From positions 124,001-188,000 of the forward strand of contig CAJNDS010000230.1 in the NCBI GenBank assembly GCA_905221605.1: 64,000 nucleotides of DNA, in the 5' to 3' direction. The DNA is from Symbiodinium natans. Lineage: Eukaryota > Sar > Dinophyceae > Suessiales > Symbiodiniaceae. Both the position numbers and the translations under genes were made by a program. This document shows positions 20,860-34,205 of this stretch, piece by piece (position 1 is the first letter of the stretch; each line of letters opens with the position of its first letter). A model generated the notes under the pieces. That model was not told the origin of the DNA. It did no database searches and saw nothing but the letters and a program-made list of their open reading frames with translations.

Positions 20860-23800
20860 GGGAGCCTTTTGAATCCGGTGAGGACGATGTCCCAGTGCTG
20901 GGGCCAGGCTCCTCCTACGATGATCACTTGTGCAGCGTTGCCCGGCCACCTTGCCGTGTTCTAACAGGGGCTTGAACGGGCCTTTTCTGGCCTTGCGCTT
21001 TGTATAGTGCCGGCGCTTCCGGACTCCCGTGGACCTTGGCTGGGTTGTAGACGGTGGCAGCAACATCTAAATTGTAAATCGTTGCAATACTGTTGCAATC
21101 ATGGATTGTCACAAGATGTCACAAGTGCAAGATGCACTTTGTTGTGCGCGTGCAGCCTCGAGCTTGTACAGCAATCCGGGTAATCAGAGCCTGCATGGAA
21201 CATCTTTTGTCCAGGTCGGCAACATGCAAGCGCACAGCCCATTATTCAGAAGATGGATGATCACACTGTGATCACGGGTGTTGCAATGATCTTTTCGCCG
21301 TCTTCACTCTTGCAAGCTTGAGATTGGGCCAATGCTTGGGCTTGCGCATACTTGCATGCAACTGCTGACAACCTCCATCGGCTTCCCAGATGTGGATGTG
21401 GCTATGCAGCCCCCGCAGCCGCTGAAATTCAGCTTTCGGCAAGTCGAGTGGGTATAGTTGAGATCTCTGCTCCCTGCTAAAGAGGTGGCTGCAGACTGTT
21501 CTTTGCTTGGCACTATGGCAGCTCTTCTCCTTGCAGTTTCGTGCCGTCGCCGGTGCGTACATTTTGCTTGCCCTGAATATCTCTTAACATTCTTGTGAAG
21601 AAGCTGCCAACCCCCCTGCTGGTCAGGCATAAGCAGTTATGAAAGAAGAAGAGGGAGTCGGCATTTTGTATCAGCAAAATGGAAGGCCTCCACAGCAACC
21701 ACAGAAAGATGTGGCCTTCATCTCCTCTATATTTCAATGGGAAAACCGTTACTTCCTGTTTTTTTAAATTATTGCTGTATATTCAAACAGGAAACCTCTA
21801 TGTCCTTCTTATTAGGACCACCATTGTTTAATTGAAATTTGGGTTGGAAAACTTCAATAGGAAGACTTTTATTACCTTTAATTTCTCTTCAAAGGTTTCC
21901 CTTATTTTCTCTACAAAGCCTCTGCTGTATATGCCTTATAATATTTGAATGCTTTTTCACGGGCAAACCTTGTCCTTTTTGTGACCTTGCCCCCCCGAGC
22001 GGCGCCCCGCCATACCCTCTGAGTTTGTTTGTCCGATCTTCAAGCAGAAAAACAGTTTAGTGATGAGAGCAGACCTCGAGAATGGGCCGGCGCCGCTGCA
22101 AAGCGGTAGACCCAGCACCAGCCTCTTAGCCTTACCCGTTGGCAGGCCGAACGTAGGCCTGTGCTCATTGAAAGAACACAGCGCTATTGCTCCTGCAGCA
22201 GTATTGCAGTTTGTCCTTCTTCGCAAAGGCCTCCATGTCCACGTTGCCAGCGAGCCCAGGGGGTTCGAAAAGGTTCTTGTTTGTGGGACTCCTGATTCCA
22301 TGTTTCGTTCCTGGCCCTCGGAGTTGGTGCCTTAAGCAAATACGGCAATGAGAACGATGTGCTGCTTCTGCTCTTAAGATTTCATGGCAGGTTTTCTTTT
22401 GGATGTCCTGCTGTGTTACTCTTTAAAACAGACCAGCTATGAAATTACACGATCCGCCTTCTCTCTTCCGTGCACGGGCCGTCGCCAACGATCATTTTGT
22501 TGGGGTTGTGTGGGCGGTCTTGTGCATGGCTGGGATGCTCGGCTGCCGGGGATCGTTTCGGATGAGCAAGGGCACCCAGTCTTGTCACACCCTGGAAGGC
22601 CTCTGACCCTGAGAGAAAACAAGTTCTTCAAGTAGTTCGAGAAAGCCTTGAAGTTTTGCCCCTTTTGGCCGTCCCCGCCCAATGGCTGAACAAGCGTGGA
22701 GGCAGCAACAAGCTCGGCCTCAGCATCAGGCCATGTCGAAAAGCGTACCCCCTCCTCATATAAACGTTTTACCTGGCTTGTACGTGTGTTCGAGTCAGCT
22801 GCCATCATCTGCCATCATGGTTCTGTGTTTCTTTTTGCTTGCTGAGCTGCTTCACACCCATACAGTAGTTTTACACCCATATTGCTGTGCGTGCCGCGTG
22901 GCGCTCAACGCCCGCTTTCCGCCTGTTCCTGAGCATCTGAACGTGTGCCCCTATATCAGCCTATATCCCTATCAAACTTCACTGGGCTGCTCGGCGCAGG
23001 CCCGCAGAAGAGCGCATGGAAGCCTCGTGCAGGGTCCTAGATGAAGCTCTCCGACTTGGAACTTGAGGGCGGGAAGGGTGAAAAACTAAATGGTTCAAGA
23101 GTCCAAGGTGCGTTTTCTGAAGATCCTGATTCTCACGCTCAGGGGAGAGCGCTCACGAGAGTGCGTTTCCGCCTGTCAATTCTTCTTGAGGCGTCGTTTT
23201 CAGGTCTATTGCATGAGCACATGTGAGCACTATCCGCAGCCATCAGAGGCGCCCAAGCTTCATGGAATCGTAGACAGCATTGAGATTCAATGACAGGTCG
23301 CAAAGACGGCATGCTCTTCCTGGTGATCTAATCTAATGTTTTGCACAGGTGGAAGCAGTGCTCATGAAGCATCTGCCTAATGACGCTGCGACCTTGCACC
23401 TGTTGGCCAACTCCTACCCATACTCCAAGACACTAGTTTGATGTGGGAGTGTGTGCCGTATTGTGCTCTTGTGAGGATTATTCCAGGCAGATGTACCAGC
23501 CCCAAGAACGTCTGCAACAGTCTTGCGAGCAGTCCATGGGTTCATATGGGTTCAGAGTCTGAATCTCTGGATGGACTCCCGCCTGTCAGGCAGACTGAAC
23601 TGACTGAACCTGAAAAGACCATGTGCCTCTTTCAAATGATGCAATGAAGTTGCAGCTCTTGTTGCAGTTGGAGACTGCGGGCGAATTGGAAAAAACGCCG
23701 TTGCTCAACTGACAGGGGCCGACGTGCCTCGCGCCGGGCGCTCCTGGACAGTGATGACTCCCCGGAGGCTGGAGATGTAGCGCAGGAGATTACGAGAGGT

Positions 23801-24426
23801 GGAGTGGAGCACATGAAGCAGCATGGGGCAGCCCATGGCAGCCTGGAGTAGCATGGAGTAGCATGGAGCAGCATGGAGCAGCGAGACAGCGAGGTTAACA
23901 CACAGACTGCCTCGGCGCTATTGCGTGCAGTGGAGAAGCCAGGGGCAGCAGGCAGAGTTTGACAGTCGGTGTTCACGTTTGGCAATGTCGGGCTGCTTTG
24001 CAAGACACATGCGGCAACAGCTAGCTCACGATTCCCCACATGTGTCATGCATCAATGTGCAATGCGCCCAATAACCCTGTATGCCGATTTCCATGTGCGC
24101 AGCTAAAGTTGTGCCTAAACAGCTTGGGCGGCATTCGCAACCGAGATCCGCCCAACCTCGGGACGAGCAATGGCCTGGCAGAGGTGAGATGCCGTGGTTT
24201 TGGGGAGATGGCTCCAAAGGCTTTGAAACCTGTCAATGCCTACCAGCTACTGTAGACATTAAGCCTTAGACAGAACAATGGGAATGTCGAGATCAGGTCA
24301 GGTATGCACCTTGGAGGTTGCTATTGTTCTCTCTGTGCCCAACCTCCTTCCAGAATATCTCGAGTCCCTCAGTTATGCTGCCGTTTCTGTAGTTATTCTC
24401 AGGGTCCCTTTTATTATGCTGACGTT
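20860..24426. other. Region without a confident gene
   Basis: Contains copy B of the AT-rich GGAAAACC module (21725-21960). One exon-like piece, about 23349-23441, follows CACAG and reads VEAVLMKHLPNDAATLHLLA and a further 11 residues to a TGA; it is a low-confidence candidate terminal exon. A stretch at 23815-23880 has four short copies of GCATGGAGCA. Confidence 0.4.
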
Positions 24427-25195
24427 CTGACACCCTCCTCCCCTCCCCCTCCTTGACCCCATCCCCCTCCTCCCCCCCTCCTCCCCCCCTCCTCCCCCCC
24501 CCCTCCCCCCCCCCCCCCCGTCCTCCCCCCCTCCTCCCCCCCTCTCCCTCCTCCTCCCCCCCCGGTGCTCCTCCCCCCCCCTCCCCCCTCCTCCCCCCCT
24601 CCCCCCCCTCCTCCCCCCTCCTCCCTCCTCCCCCCCTCCTCCCCCCCTCCTCCCCCCCCCTCCTCCCCCCTCCTCCCCCCCTCCTCCCCCATCCTCCCCC
24701 CCTCCTCCCCCCCTCTCTCCCCCCTCCTCCCCCCCTCCTCCCTCCTCCTCCCCTCCTCCTCCCCCTCTCCCCCCTCCTCCCCCCCTCCTCCCCTCCCCCC
24801 CCTCCCCCCGCCTCTCCCCTCCTGCCCCTCCCTCCCCCTCCGCCCCCTCCTCCCCCTCCTCCCCCCCTCCTCCCCCCCTCCTCCCCCTCCTCCCCCTCCT
24901 CCCCCCTCCTCCCCTCCCCTCCTCTCCCCCCCCCGCCTCCTCCCCTCCTCCCCGCCCTCCCCCCCTCCCCCTCCTACTCCCCCTCCCCCTCCCCCCCTCC
25001 TCCCCCCCTCCTCCCCCCCTCCTCCCCCTCCTCCCCCTCCCCGCCTCCGCCCCCTCCTGCCCTCCTCCCCCTCCTCCCCCTCCTCCCCCTCCCCCCCTCC
25101 CCCTCCTCCCTCCTCCCCCCCTCCCCCTCCCTCCCCTCCCCCCCCTCCTCCCCCTCCTTCCCCCTCCTCCCCGCCTCCCCCCCTCCCTTCCCCTT
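24427..25195. repeat. 770-bp pyrimidine tract (CCCCCTCCT)n
   Basis: Almost no purine on the plus strand for about 770 bp, built from CCCCCCTCCT-like units. Pro/Ser/Leu-rich frames (+) and Gly/Glu/Arg-rich frames (-) arise from composition alone. Its mirror-like structure could form triplex DNA. Confidence 0.92.
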
Positions 25196-25844
25196 TAGTG
25201 CGCACGCATCGGCCCAGCCACCCTTTGCATTTTCTAAACCATGTGAGTCCGAAAGCCAGAAAATTGTTCCAACCAGCCAGTCTGCATCCAAGTAAGTTTC
25301 ATCACAGATGCATGATTTCGTGGTTCCACAAGGGACGCAGCCACAATACACCCCAGCCCGGCACCTTTCGCTGGAGGTCGACGTCCTTGGCCGAGGCTCT
25401 GCACGGCCACGGTGTATCGGTGACCTCCGCCTGTCTAGCCAAGATGAGGTAGTGCGACTTGTTCGAACAAACCCTTTCCATCGTTTTCCTGTACTCTCAT
25501 GTACCATGTTGTGGCGTATGCAGCATGTGTAGCCGATTTGGGGGATGACAACTGGCAGAGTACTTGGCGATTGCAAAGTAGGAGCCCCTTGCGGAGCTTT
25601 GTGCTTGTCACACTTGAGGTCTGAGCTGCGTGCTCAGAGGCGCCAGTGGTCAAGCAGTTTAATGCTGAAGCTGAGCAGTGCCAGTTGACACACAGCTACA
25701 GCAAGTGCGGCATGGGACATGACGCTTTGGCAGAAGCTTCTCCTGCATTAGGAACCTATTGGCATACTTAGATCGAATAGAATAGAAGGCAGCCTCCAAA
25801 ATATCATGCTCTAGAGAACCCCCTTGCGAGCACAGACTGCCGAA

Positions 25845-27030
25845 GGCTTGACATTGACCAGCTCCAGCGGTGCAGCGCAGTCTTGCGCGAGGAGATGGAG
25901 CAGCAGAAGCAAGTCATCAAGCTTCTGATGCCGCTTGACTTTTCCCAGCAAAAATGCACCCGGCAGGGCTTGAAAGCATGGATGTGGGAGTATGTCGTTA
26001 CCCCAGAAAGCTCAAAGCGTACGTCTTCAAACTTCTTCCTTCTTTGTCGACTTTGCTGGACTCCCGAAAGCCTCAAAGGCGTACGTCACAGACTTCTTCC
26101 TTCTTTGCCGACTTTGCCGGACATACCCCGAAAAATTAAAGCGCGCGTCTCAAACTTCTTCTTCCTTCTTTGTCGACTTTGCTGGACACCCGAAAGCCTC
26201 AAAGGCGTACGTCACAGACTTCTTCCTTCTTTGCCGACTTTGTTGGATATACCCCGAAAAGCTCAAAGCGTACGTCTCAAAGCTTCTTTCCTTCTTTGTC
26301 GACTTTGCTGGACACACCCCGAAAAACTCAAAGCGTACGTCTCAAGACTGTCTCAAGACTTCTTCCTTCTTTGTCGAGTTTGCTGGACACACCCCGAAAA
26401 GCTCAAAGCGTACGTCTCAAGACTGTCTCAAGACTTCTTCCTTCTTTGTCGAGTTTGCTGGACACACTTTGGAGTCTCAAGCTTCTTTCTTCTGCGTTGT
26501 CTTTGCTGGACACACATCCCGAAAAAGCTCGAAACGCACGTCTCAAGCTCACAGACGTCTTTCATCTTTGTTGACGTTGCTGGACACACCCCGAGAAGCT
26601 CAAAGCGTACGTCTCAAACTTCTTCCTTCTTTGTCGGTTTTGCTGGACACAACCCGAAAAGCTCAAAGTGTACATCTTCAAAGCAGAACAATCTTCCAGG
26701 AGGAGTGACAACATGGTATGCGAAATATTCGATACATTTTCGATGGCCGTTGGAACGGCTTGTGCGTTTATCTCAGGAAGCTCAGCATTCCTTGCGGCTA
26801 TGTTCAAGTTTTTACATCGCATGAAGCGATGGGGTAGTCAACGCTCGAGTCAAGACCCTGGCTTGTGCACCTTGTGGCGCTGACTTGAACATGTCGAAGT
26901 CGAATCCCATCGGAGGCTCTCCAATGATCAGCTGCTCACAGTGGTCGAGGAGCAGCGCGCTCTCATCGAGCAGCTGCGCTGCCAGACGCCGCCCAGCACG
27001 ATCAGGACACTTGTCGCTGTTGAGGCTTGA
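25845..27030 (+). CDS. Putative coiled-coil protein exons (partial)
   Basis: Exon-like piece A, about 25845-25935, reads LDIDQLQRCSAVLREEMEQQ then KQVIKLLMPLD. Piece B, about 26899-27030, follows GAAG and reads SHRRLSNDQLLTVVEEQRAL then IEQLRCQTPPSTIRTL, ending at a TGA (27028-27030). Both look like amphipathic, Glu/Gln/Leu-rich helices. A tandem minisatellite lies between and is probably intronic. No family was recognised, upstream exons were not found, and the link between A and B is inferred only from position and strand. Confidence 0.4.
26010..26690. repeat. Minisatellite of about 65 bp, 10 copies
   Basis: Ten copies of a unit containing TTCTTCCTTCTTTGTCGACT, TTGCTGGACACACCCCGAAA and AGCTCAAAGCGTACGTCTCA; spacings run from about 50 to 75 bp. 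All three plus frames stay open over long stretches because the unit contains almost no stop codons. Whether it is translated is unknown; an intron is the simpler reading. Confidence 0.9.
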
Positions 27031-30000
27031 ATGTGACCTTAGCTACGAACGGTCCCCTGGGATTGCATGGGTCACCCAAAGCACTCCCCCTCCCCTAACT
27101 GAACGCAAACTCACCCAACCCTCCCCTATCACCCAACAGTTGACAGCCGACCCAGGTTTAGCTCATATACACATGATTGTTCTGTGTGCGTGGTCGTCGA
27201 GCTTCCAAGGACGGAGCCGACATCGATCGGCAGCATGACCTGCGAAAGGTCACAGGCGCACAAGGGTGCTCACTTCTTTTGTTTTTGTCTCCTGTCGTCC
27301 TGTCTTTGCCCATTACACACGTGAGTCATGTGAGGGATCTCGAGAACTGACCAAGAGGAAACATAAACGACTCATTCGGAGGCTCGCGCAAGTATGAAAA
27401 CCGCGCACGTTCGGTCCACGTAAGCGTCCGCGGAAGCAGGTTTCGCGTAAGCGAAGTTTCGGATTTTCTGGCAAGCTTGCGATACTGTTGATCAACCCGT
27501 ATCTTGTGATGATTGGCAGGTGTGAGTCTGAGCTCTGATACGTAGGGCCTCAGGATATGGGCTTGGGGGATCTCAGGGAGGTTAGGGCTTCGCAAGGCAA
27601 GCCAAACATCCAGCCTGCCCAAATCCAAAAGTTCGCAAAAAATGTCCTTTCCGTTCCGTTCCATTCCCTTCCGTTCTGGGCGTTCCGTTCCATTGCTTGC
27701 AATAAAAGTGCAAGGCTGCTAGGTTGTGAGGCAATTTGAATTTTCCAGGCCTTGGAGAGGTCATTTTGGTGACTGCTGGCCAGGTTTCTTGAGAAGTTTC
27801 TGTCTGTTTGGTATACGGGGCAGAGGGCAGCAGTCGAGTCCCTTGTAAAAAACACGGGGCTCTGCATAAGGCCAGAGGCAGAGGCCAGAAAGGCTAGCTT
27901 GCAGGAACAGACAAAATCATCTTTCCATGGCTCGGAAAAACCGTGTGGCAACCGCCTGCCAGTTTCCTCTGAGTTCGTGCTGGATTCGGCAGGCCCCGTT
28001 TAAAGAATCAAAGGACCCTCCAGGGGTCTCCAAGTCAAGTGTAACAGGTCCCCCGCACCAGCTTCCCTGCTACTTCCCTCTGGGAGGCTACTTCTGAACT
28101 CGGGAGGCTCTGCTGAGGGCTAGAAGCATAATAGCAGGTGAGAAAAAACGTGTGGGCCGATGAGCTCAGCAGGGACACCGTGTCCCGCTTCGGCCATCGC
28201 ATGCATGAGCGTCTGCAGAACAGCTCTTAAATTACGCGTTGCAGAATAAGGTCACATCTACAACCGGTCTCTTGACTCCTTCTCTAGACCTGCACGCGCT
28301 GCAGAAACGATTTGTGTGTCGGTAGATCGGCACGCGCTGCAGTAGATGACTTGAAACGCGGCAGGGAGGCAGAGTAGCGACAGTTCAGGGGTTGCTTGAA
28401 ATTAAAGCAAGGGACGGTAAGTAGATGCCTCGCCGCACACAGTCATCGTGCAGTGCATTGCGTTTGCAGCTTAACAGTCAAGGCACAACGTGATAGCCTG
28501 AATGCAGCCTGTCTTCTTTTTCGTTCGCGTGCTTTTTTACAAACGATTTTTAGCACTTGCGGACTGGTGTGGGTTAGGCTTACACTGGCTTGCATGTGAA
28601 ACATGAAACATGCGATATGTGATGTACATGTAACCCACTCCCAGCGTGCAGCTGCACGAACATGCGTACAACTCGCACAGCTGCTTAACTCTCAGCAGCT
28701 TTCAATGATGTTGCACAAACCTCAAGTACTCAAGTACTGCAAGTTAATACAAACTCCTTTGGATGCCTCGAACTAGCACTTCTCGAGCAACCCCGGCAAA
28801 GAGTCCGTGTGCGTTGTGTGGCGTGTGCATGTGCAGCTTAACGTAGAATTCCTCCCAGAGCCCCTAATCTCCTCGGGGGATTGCATTTAGAAAGCGTTTC
28901 GGGGGTTATATGCGGAAAGCCTCCACGGCCCCGACACATCGCTCAGCAAAACTCTATCGCTTCCTAAGCCATGGCACACGCAGATGGTCTGGAGCTCTCG
29001 GTTACGTTTGGCGTCGCAGGGTTAAAGAAACTACCAGAACGCGGATACCCAAGTGCGCTGGCCCTGACACAGGAACCGCCTACAAAGCAGCGCGGGAATG
29101 GAGCAGGCGGCCGCGTGGCATCCAGTCAAGTAACAGGTTCTTGAAAGCCGTCAGTTTCGGACAATTTGAGAATGTTCCAACCTAGCTTGCTCATGTGTTC
29201 CTTGGCGCTGTTCGACCCTCTGGATGCAACGGCACAGAGAGAGAGAGAGAGAGAGAAAAAAAAAAAACCAGCTTGCTTTCTACCAACGAACATCCTGCAA
29301 ACAGGTGGGAAACAGAAAGTTGATGCTCAGCGCCTCACAGATTTGGGGCGTGCGCCGACACACGTCCGCAGAAATCGCTGTGGGCGGCGCAGCGTGATGT
29401 GAAGGTAATGTGAGTATACGATGACCAGAAGAGAAGTGATGTTGCAGGCCCTCCTCATTGTGTTAAATTGTGCCACCAAGTTGTTGAATCTTGTGTAATT
29501 ATCGGTGATGGGTGCTCGGCCTCCACGAACTTGCAGCGTTACAGGGATGCAGATGGGATGAAGGGAGGGTCTTGCTTGAACAATTTAGTGCTGGTAGTCA
29601 TTTACATCAAGTACAAACAGTTGAAACTCACGCGGAGAACACGGAACGATCTCAGTACAAGCTTCTGAGGAGCGGCAGCGGATATGCCTCTTCGGACGAC
29701 GAAGCTTATCAAATCTGTTACCATGCCGACAAAAGTTTTTGCGGTGCTCCGCATGCTAGGGCACGTTTGTCCACGGCTTGTGTCCAAGATGGGGAAACCG
29801 GCAGAGCATTTGTTTCAGGTGTTTTTTCCAACGCTCAGAGGCTCAGCATCCTGCAGAAACGCCGAATCGCCAATTTTCACCCGGGGGCCCCAAGGCCGGC
29901 AAGCAAAGATCGTTCTCACATGTTTTCACATCACTGTCAGACCACATGAAATCAGCCAGGGCATGCTAGGGTCAAACACTTGCCCGCCCGCCCCAAAGCC

Positions 30001-33000
30001 CCAGCCACTCGGCGCTCTCGGTGCTCCGATGGCTCGCCGCAGACTTCGCAGCGCGAGGCCGAGGTGTTTGGAGGGGCTTGGTTGACATCCGGGTGTTTTG
30101 CAGTGTAGTTGCCTTTGTTCCTTAGCTTTGAGACTTCGGGCCTTGGACATGGGAAATCCTGGGGTATGACAGGTTCGTATCACTGCGGCGCCAGGTCCGC
30201 AATGGAATTCCAAACAGCATGTGACTGCAAAGCATGCTTCAACACTTTTTCTCACCTCTTACGGAACAACCATAGTGACCAATAGTGACTGGAGTACTTG
30301 AAGTGACTGGTGTTCTTTTCAGTCGACACATGTCTCACGTTGCGGCCGCTGACATCTGCCAATACTCGGAACCTGACGTAACATGATGACCTGACAGTGC
30401 ACCGAAAATGCCTTTGATGACATGCTTTATGCTACCTACAGGTCGTCATGCCATCTTGTTGATCGGAGGAAAGTTCGCAGAAATTGCATCAACGGCTGGA
30501 TGCGTAGATTTTTGCCTGTGCCCAAGGTATTCATATGCAGTTTGATTCACCACGAGCTCCAGATGGAGGCTGAGGGAGAGGCTTGTGCAAAGCGGCGAAG
30601 ATGTGCTTTGCTGACGATCCAGTATGCCATTGTTCTCGTGTAGCTCCACTGGCTCCACTAGGTCACTAGGTCTTCAGTATGTATGCCATTTCATTCGGTC
30701 GTGCGATCGCAGAAAGCAAAGTCTGTATGCACACGAGCTGCCCAGCTATTTGCAGCAGAAGATGCAGCCTTGATGCTCACCGCACTCGCAGTTGCATGCC
30801 AGTTGCATTGTGGCTTGTGGTGTGCTGCAAGTGCTACGGTCAGCTTCATTTGCTCGGGCTCCAAGCTTTGCGTCGCCTCCTGTGGGTTGGAGGCAGGCAG
30901 CACGAGTGTTGTTGGATGGCACAGCACAATCCAACAGTATGTAGTCTAAAGGTCACTGGCTTTTCACCTAACAATGATGCAATTGCCAGGCCATGGCCGG
31001 TGCCGTGCGAGGAGTCACAGGAACCTTGGCCTTGGGTGTAGTGGACAATCTTGGATGCCTTGAGACCCGCCTCCGATTCCTCAAGGCAAGGAAGCTGTGA
31101 CCGAGCAGGACTTGTGCAGCACCGACAGCGGAACTAGCTCCTCGGACGGCCAACCCATGCCAAAGTAGGCCAACATGAATTGCCTTGCAAAGCATTGCAT
31201 CGCTCCACGTGGCCTTGGATGATTTCATTCTGGAGTGTCACTTTGGTGCGTGAACACGAGTCCTGGCACTAAGGCCAGAGTAGGGAACTAGATCCGCCTG
31301 CAGGCGCCCAAGGCCTCGAATATCGATGATCCTCTTACTCTGGCCCCAGACGCTCTCACACTACCCTCGTGCTGCACGAGAGTGCTGCTCTCGCGCTGCT
31401 GTCGCCTAGGCGCCGCGTGCATTTCAGGTCACGAACGATGACCACCTCGGTTTTTCGTGTGTCCATGACATGCTCACTCACCTAGGTGCCGTGTGCATTT
31501 CAGGGCCGGTAGACATGTGCACCTGCTAGACCGGCTGGACACAATGAGCGGGGAATCTAAGATAGGGCTTGTGGGCTGCACGACAACTGCGACTCGGATA
31601 AGGGACAGTGAAATCGTATCTTTTGACCAACCCTCGCCGTAAATTTCCAAACGTTTGATCGTCGCAGAAGTTTTAACATTCAATGTTTCTAGTTCTTGAG
31701 TGAGCATGTAGCCGCGTGAAACCAAATGACACACGCATTGAAACTTCGAACATCGCCTTTGCCACCTGAGGCTGCTCTTCGGCCACCTCAGCCGGCGCCT
31801 CCGTAGGAGCTGCCGAGTCAAGGCCTCGTCCCTTTTCGGTTGGAGAAGGGTTGTGGGTCTTAAAGTTCCGATAAAGCGGGCGTATGTCAACGGTTTTTTG
31901 CACGATGCCATGCTGCGGCCATGCTCATTGCGTCTCCAGCTTCCTGGTTGTGGTGCATGTGTCAGGCCCGCTCGGCCATATGACAAGGCGCACAAGGGCT
32001 TGCGTGTAACTACTCGGAAATGCAGGCTTGCGCAGTAGGATCGTGACGCGGCAACGGGATCTAGCAGCCGGCACGAACCTACATTCATAGCGTGGACTGC
32101 GATGTTGACCTTGCTGCTGGCATCACACAAAACTGATGACTCTTCAATGAGGCATTAGCAGCTTCGTCTTTGATGTCAGCGCTCACTGTTCCAGACTTAT
32201 GACGCAAGGCTGATGGTCGGCGCGAGACATGCTTAGATCCTCGATGTACCAACTTGAACTACTTTCATGAAGCTTGGTCTCAAAGTTTTTCGCTTGCGTG
32301 TGCATCTACGTAGTGATGAACAGAACATGTCGGTCCGGCTTGGATCTCAGGATTTTGCTAGCCTTGACCACCTGATTTCTGCCGGCCGCTTTACAAAAAG
32401 CATCTTGGCCTCAGATGTGGCGACACTCCCCAACCTGGAAGCGCGGGATGCAAAGGTGTGACGAGTGGCCAGAATTTCCAGAATCCTGTGTTGCCAGGAA
32501 AAGACTTGAGCGAGTGCTGCAGAGGACAAGGCAAAGTCGAACTACATTCGATGCTGCTTGGACTGCAGTCTTGCGTACAGCGAGTCCAGGGCATTGCCCA
32601 TGAAAATCCGAACGAAGAGTTCCAGTGGTTTGCGTCTCTCCTTGTCTTCCTTCATGTTGGATTGGTCTGTCGCATTTTCGGTGGCCTGTGTCTCTCCTTT
32701 GTCTCCATTCATGTTGGAAAGCTCTAGCGTGCACCGTTTGGGGTCTTGGCTTGTCGGCTTGCCACACGACCAAGGTCCTCTGAAGACTATGAGGAGCTCG
32801 TTGTGGCTACAAGCTCGGTTGAGTTCAATTGAGCAAGTACCCAATGGATCTTCAACAAGAAAAATCAAATGGCTTCACTAGGCTTCAATTGCTTTGCGCC
32901 TTTGGGTTTTGCATTCTCGGAGTTGAACTTAGAGTTGCCGCGGATATCCGTGGATGTCTTGCGAGGTCAAGAAGCTGCCAGCAGCACGCGTCAACATCAA

Positions 33001-34205
33001 CAGAGGTTGCTGCGGGAGGGAGACTGGAGTGAGCACGAAAACAAGCACCTGCCGCCACGCTGTTTCAACAGTTGCTGGCAGACGTTGCTGCCAGAATTCG
33101 CAAGAGTTACTTGGTGCTGCCTTAGAAACTGTCACAGCACTGTTCCATCATGCTCAGTCCTGTAGCACTACGGAGCCTGAAGCTTGCATCTTGGACAGGG
33201 AAACCGGGAAGCGAGCTCGCTATGCATCAGCGCGCCATTGCACGCGACTCGGAGGACCTCTGTCCAGCAGTTCCGCGAAATATGCCTGGGATGACCTGGC
33301 TGATCAAAAAGGAAACGAATTTTTCAAGCTCCCGAATATTAGTCGAATAATGGGTGGACGTTGGGTGTTGTTTGATATGTTTCGGGTATAAACAAAGTGC
33401 CCCCGAAGTAAGCAACTGCATGTAATGGTGTTTGTGGACGGCAGATGGCACAGGATCCGTTGGCGGAAATCGGCGTTTTCAGCTTTTTGTGCTTAGCTCA
33501 GACCACTGTGGTGTGGTTCGCTGGCTTAGCTGCTGTGGGCCACCTCCCTCAATCAAAACCAGCAACCCTCAAACCCTCAACCCCATGAGCGCGCCAAAGC
33601 GCCAAACCCTCAAGTGTACCCAAAAGGCCTAAACCCTAACAGCCCCCCACCTTGCCTTACGCGAGTGTGAGCGTCGAAAAGCCCCAAACCCTTGCGGCCA
33701 GAATGCTAGCCCCGATCACTTCAACACTTCTGGAGCGCGTGACTGCAAAATTCTGCCAAGGCGCCGCTGCGAGAAAACTCCTCAGCACCTTGGCAACGAA
33801 GCAGTGCGTCAGGGCCACCGTACAGGTCTTGCCTGGCTCGAAGTGTCTTAGTGCCATAGACGCCGGTGTGCGCATGCGAGGTACTTGCTGGAGATGCTGT
33901 CAGCATTCCAAGTTAGCGATGAGATTTGGTTAGTCCTCGAGAACGCCGACGGCGGGGACCTTTTTGGCCGCTTGCCTCTGACGGCATTTGGGAACCTTTA
34001 AGTGAACGGCACTATATTTCACAATGCCAAACAAGAAGTCAAAACTGAAGTTCTCGTTTTGCTTTGTGTTGATTTGTGTTGGGCTCATAGGCACTTGAGC
34101 CACTTGAGAACTTGCATAAGGCACACTGTCAAGACAGCATGTATGGCAGATCTGTTGGCTTCGCAGATCCGCAAGGCGTGGTTTCCTCCCAGCGGCCATC
34201 CACAG
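27031..34205. other. 7-kb region without a confident gene
   Basis: Contains only short or ambiguous signals: a (GA)n run at 29237-29255, a 13-bp repeat GCACGCGCTGCAG near 28290 and 28330, and a pair of GTCTCTCCTT..TTCATGTTGGA copies about 57 bp apart near 32633 and 32690. On the minus strand, 31740-31830 reads APTEAPAEVAEEQPQVAKAM, protein-like and possibly an exon of an unidentified gene. The N-lobe of the downstream kinase was searched for and not found. Confidence 0.4.
33540..33660. repeat. AACCCT-rich degenerate patch
   Basis: Several AAACCCTCAA/AAACCCTAAC words resembling the plant-type telomere repeat reported in dinoflagellates, but no two consecutive perfect units. Probably chance or an eroded interstitial patch. 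Confidence 0.3.

Noticed and set aside
24414-25452. Pro/Ser-rich (+) and Gly/Glu-rich (-) frames of 200-295 codons
   Set aside because: Homopurine/homopyrimidine tract; no codon structure.
31474-32130. 218-codon minus-strand frame
   Set aside because: No ATG at its start and a length still possible by chance in 64 kb; a different frame in the same place looks more protein-like.
33540-33660. Interstitial telomere repeat
   Set aside because: AAACCCT words are scattered and interrupted; no run of consecutive units.
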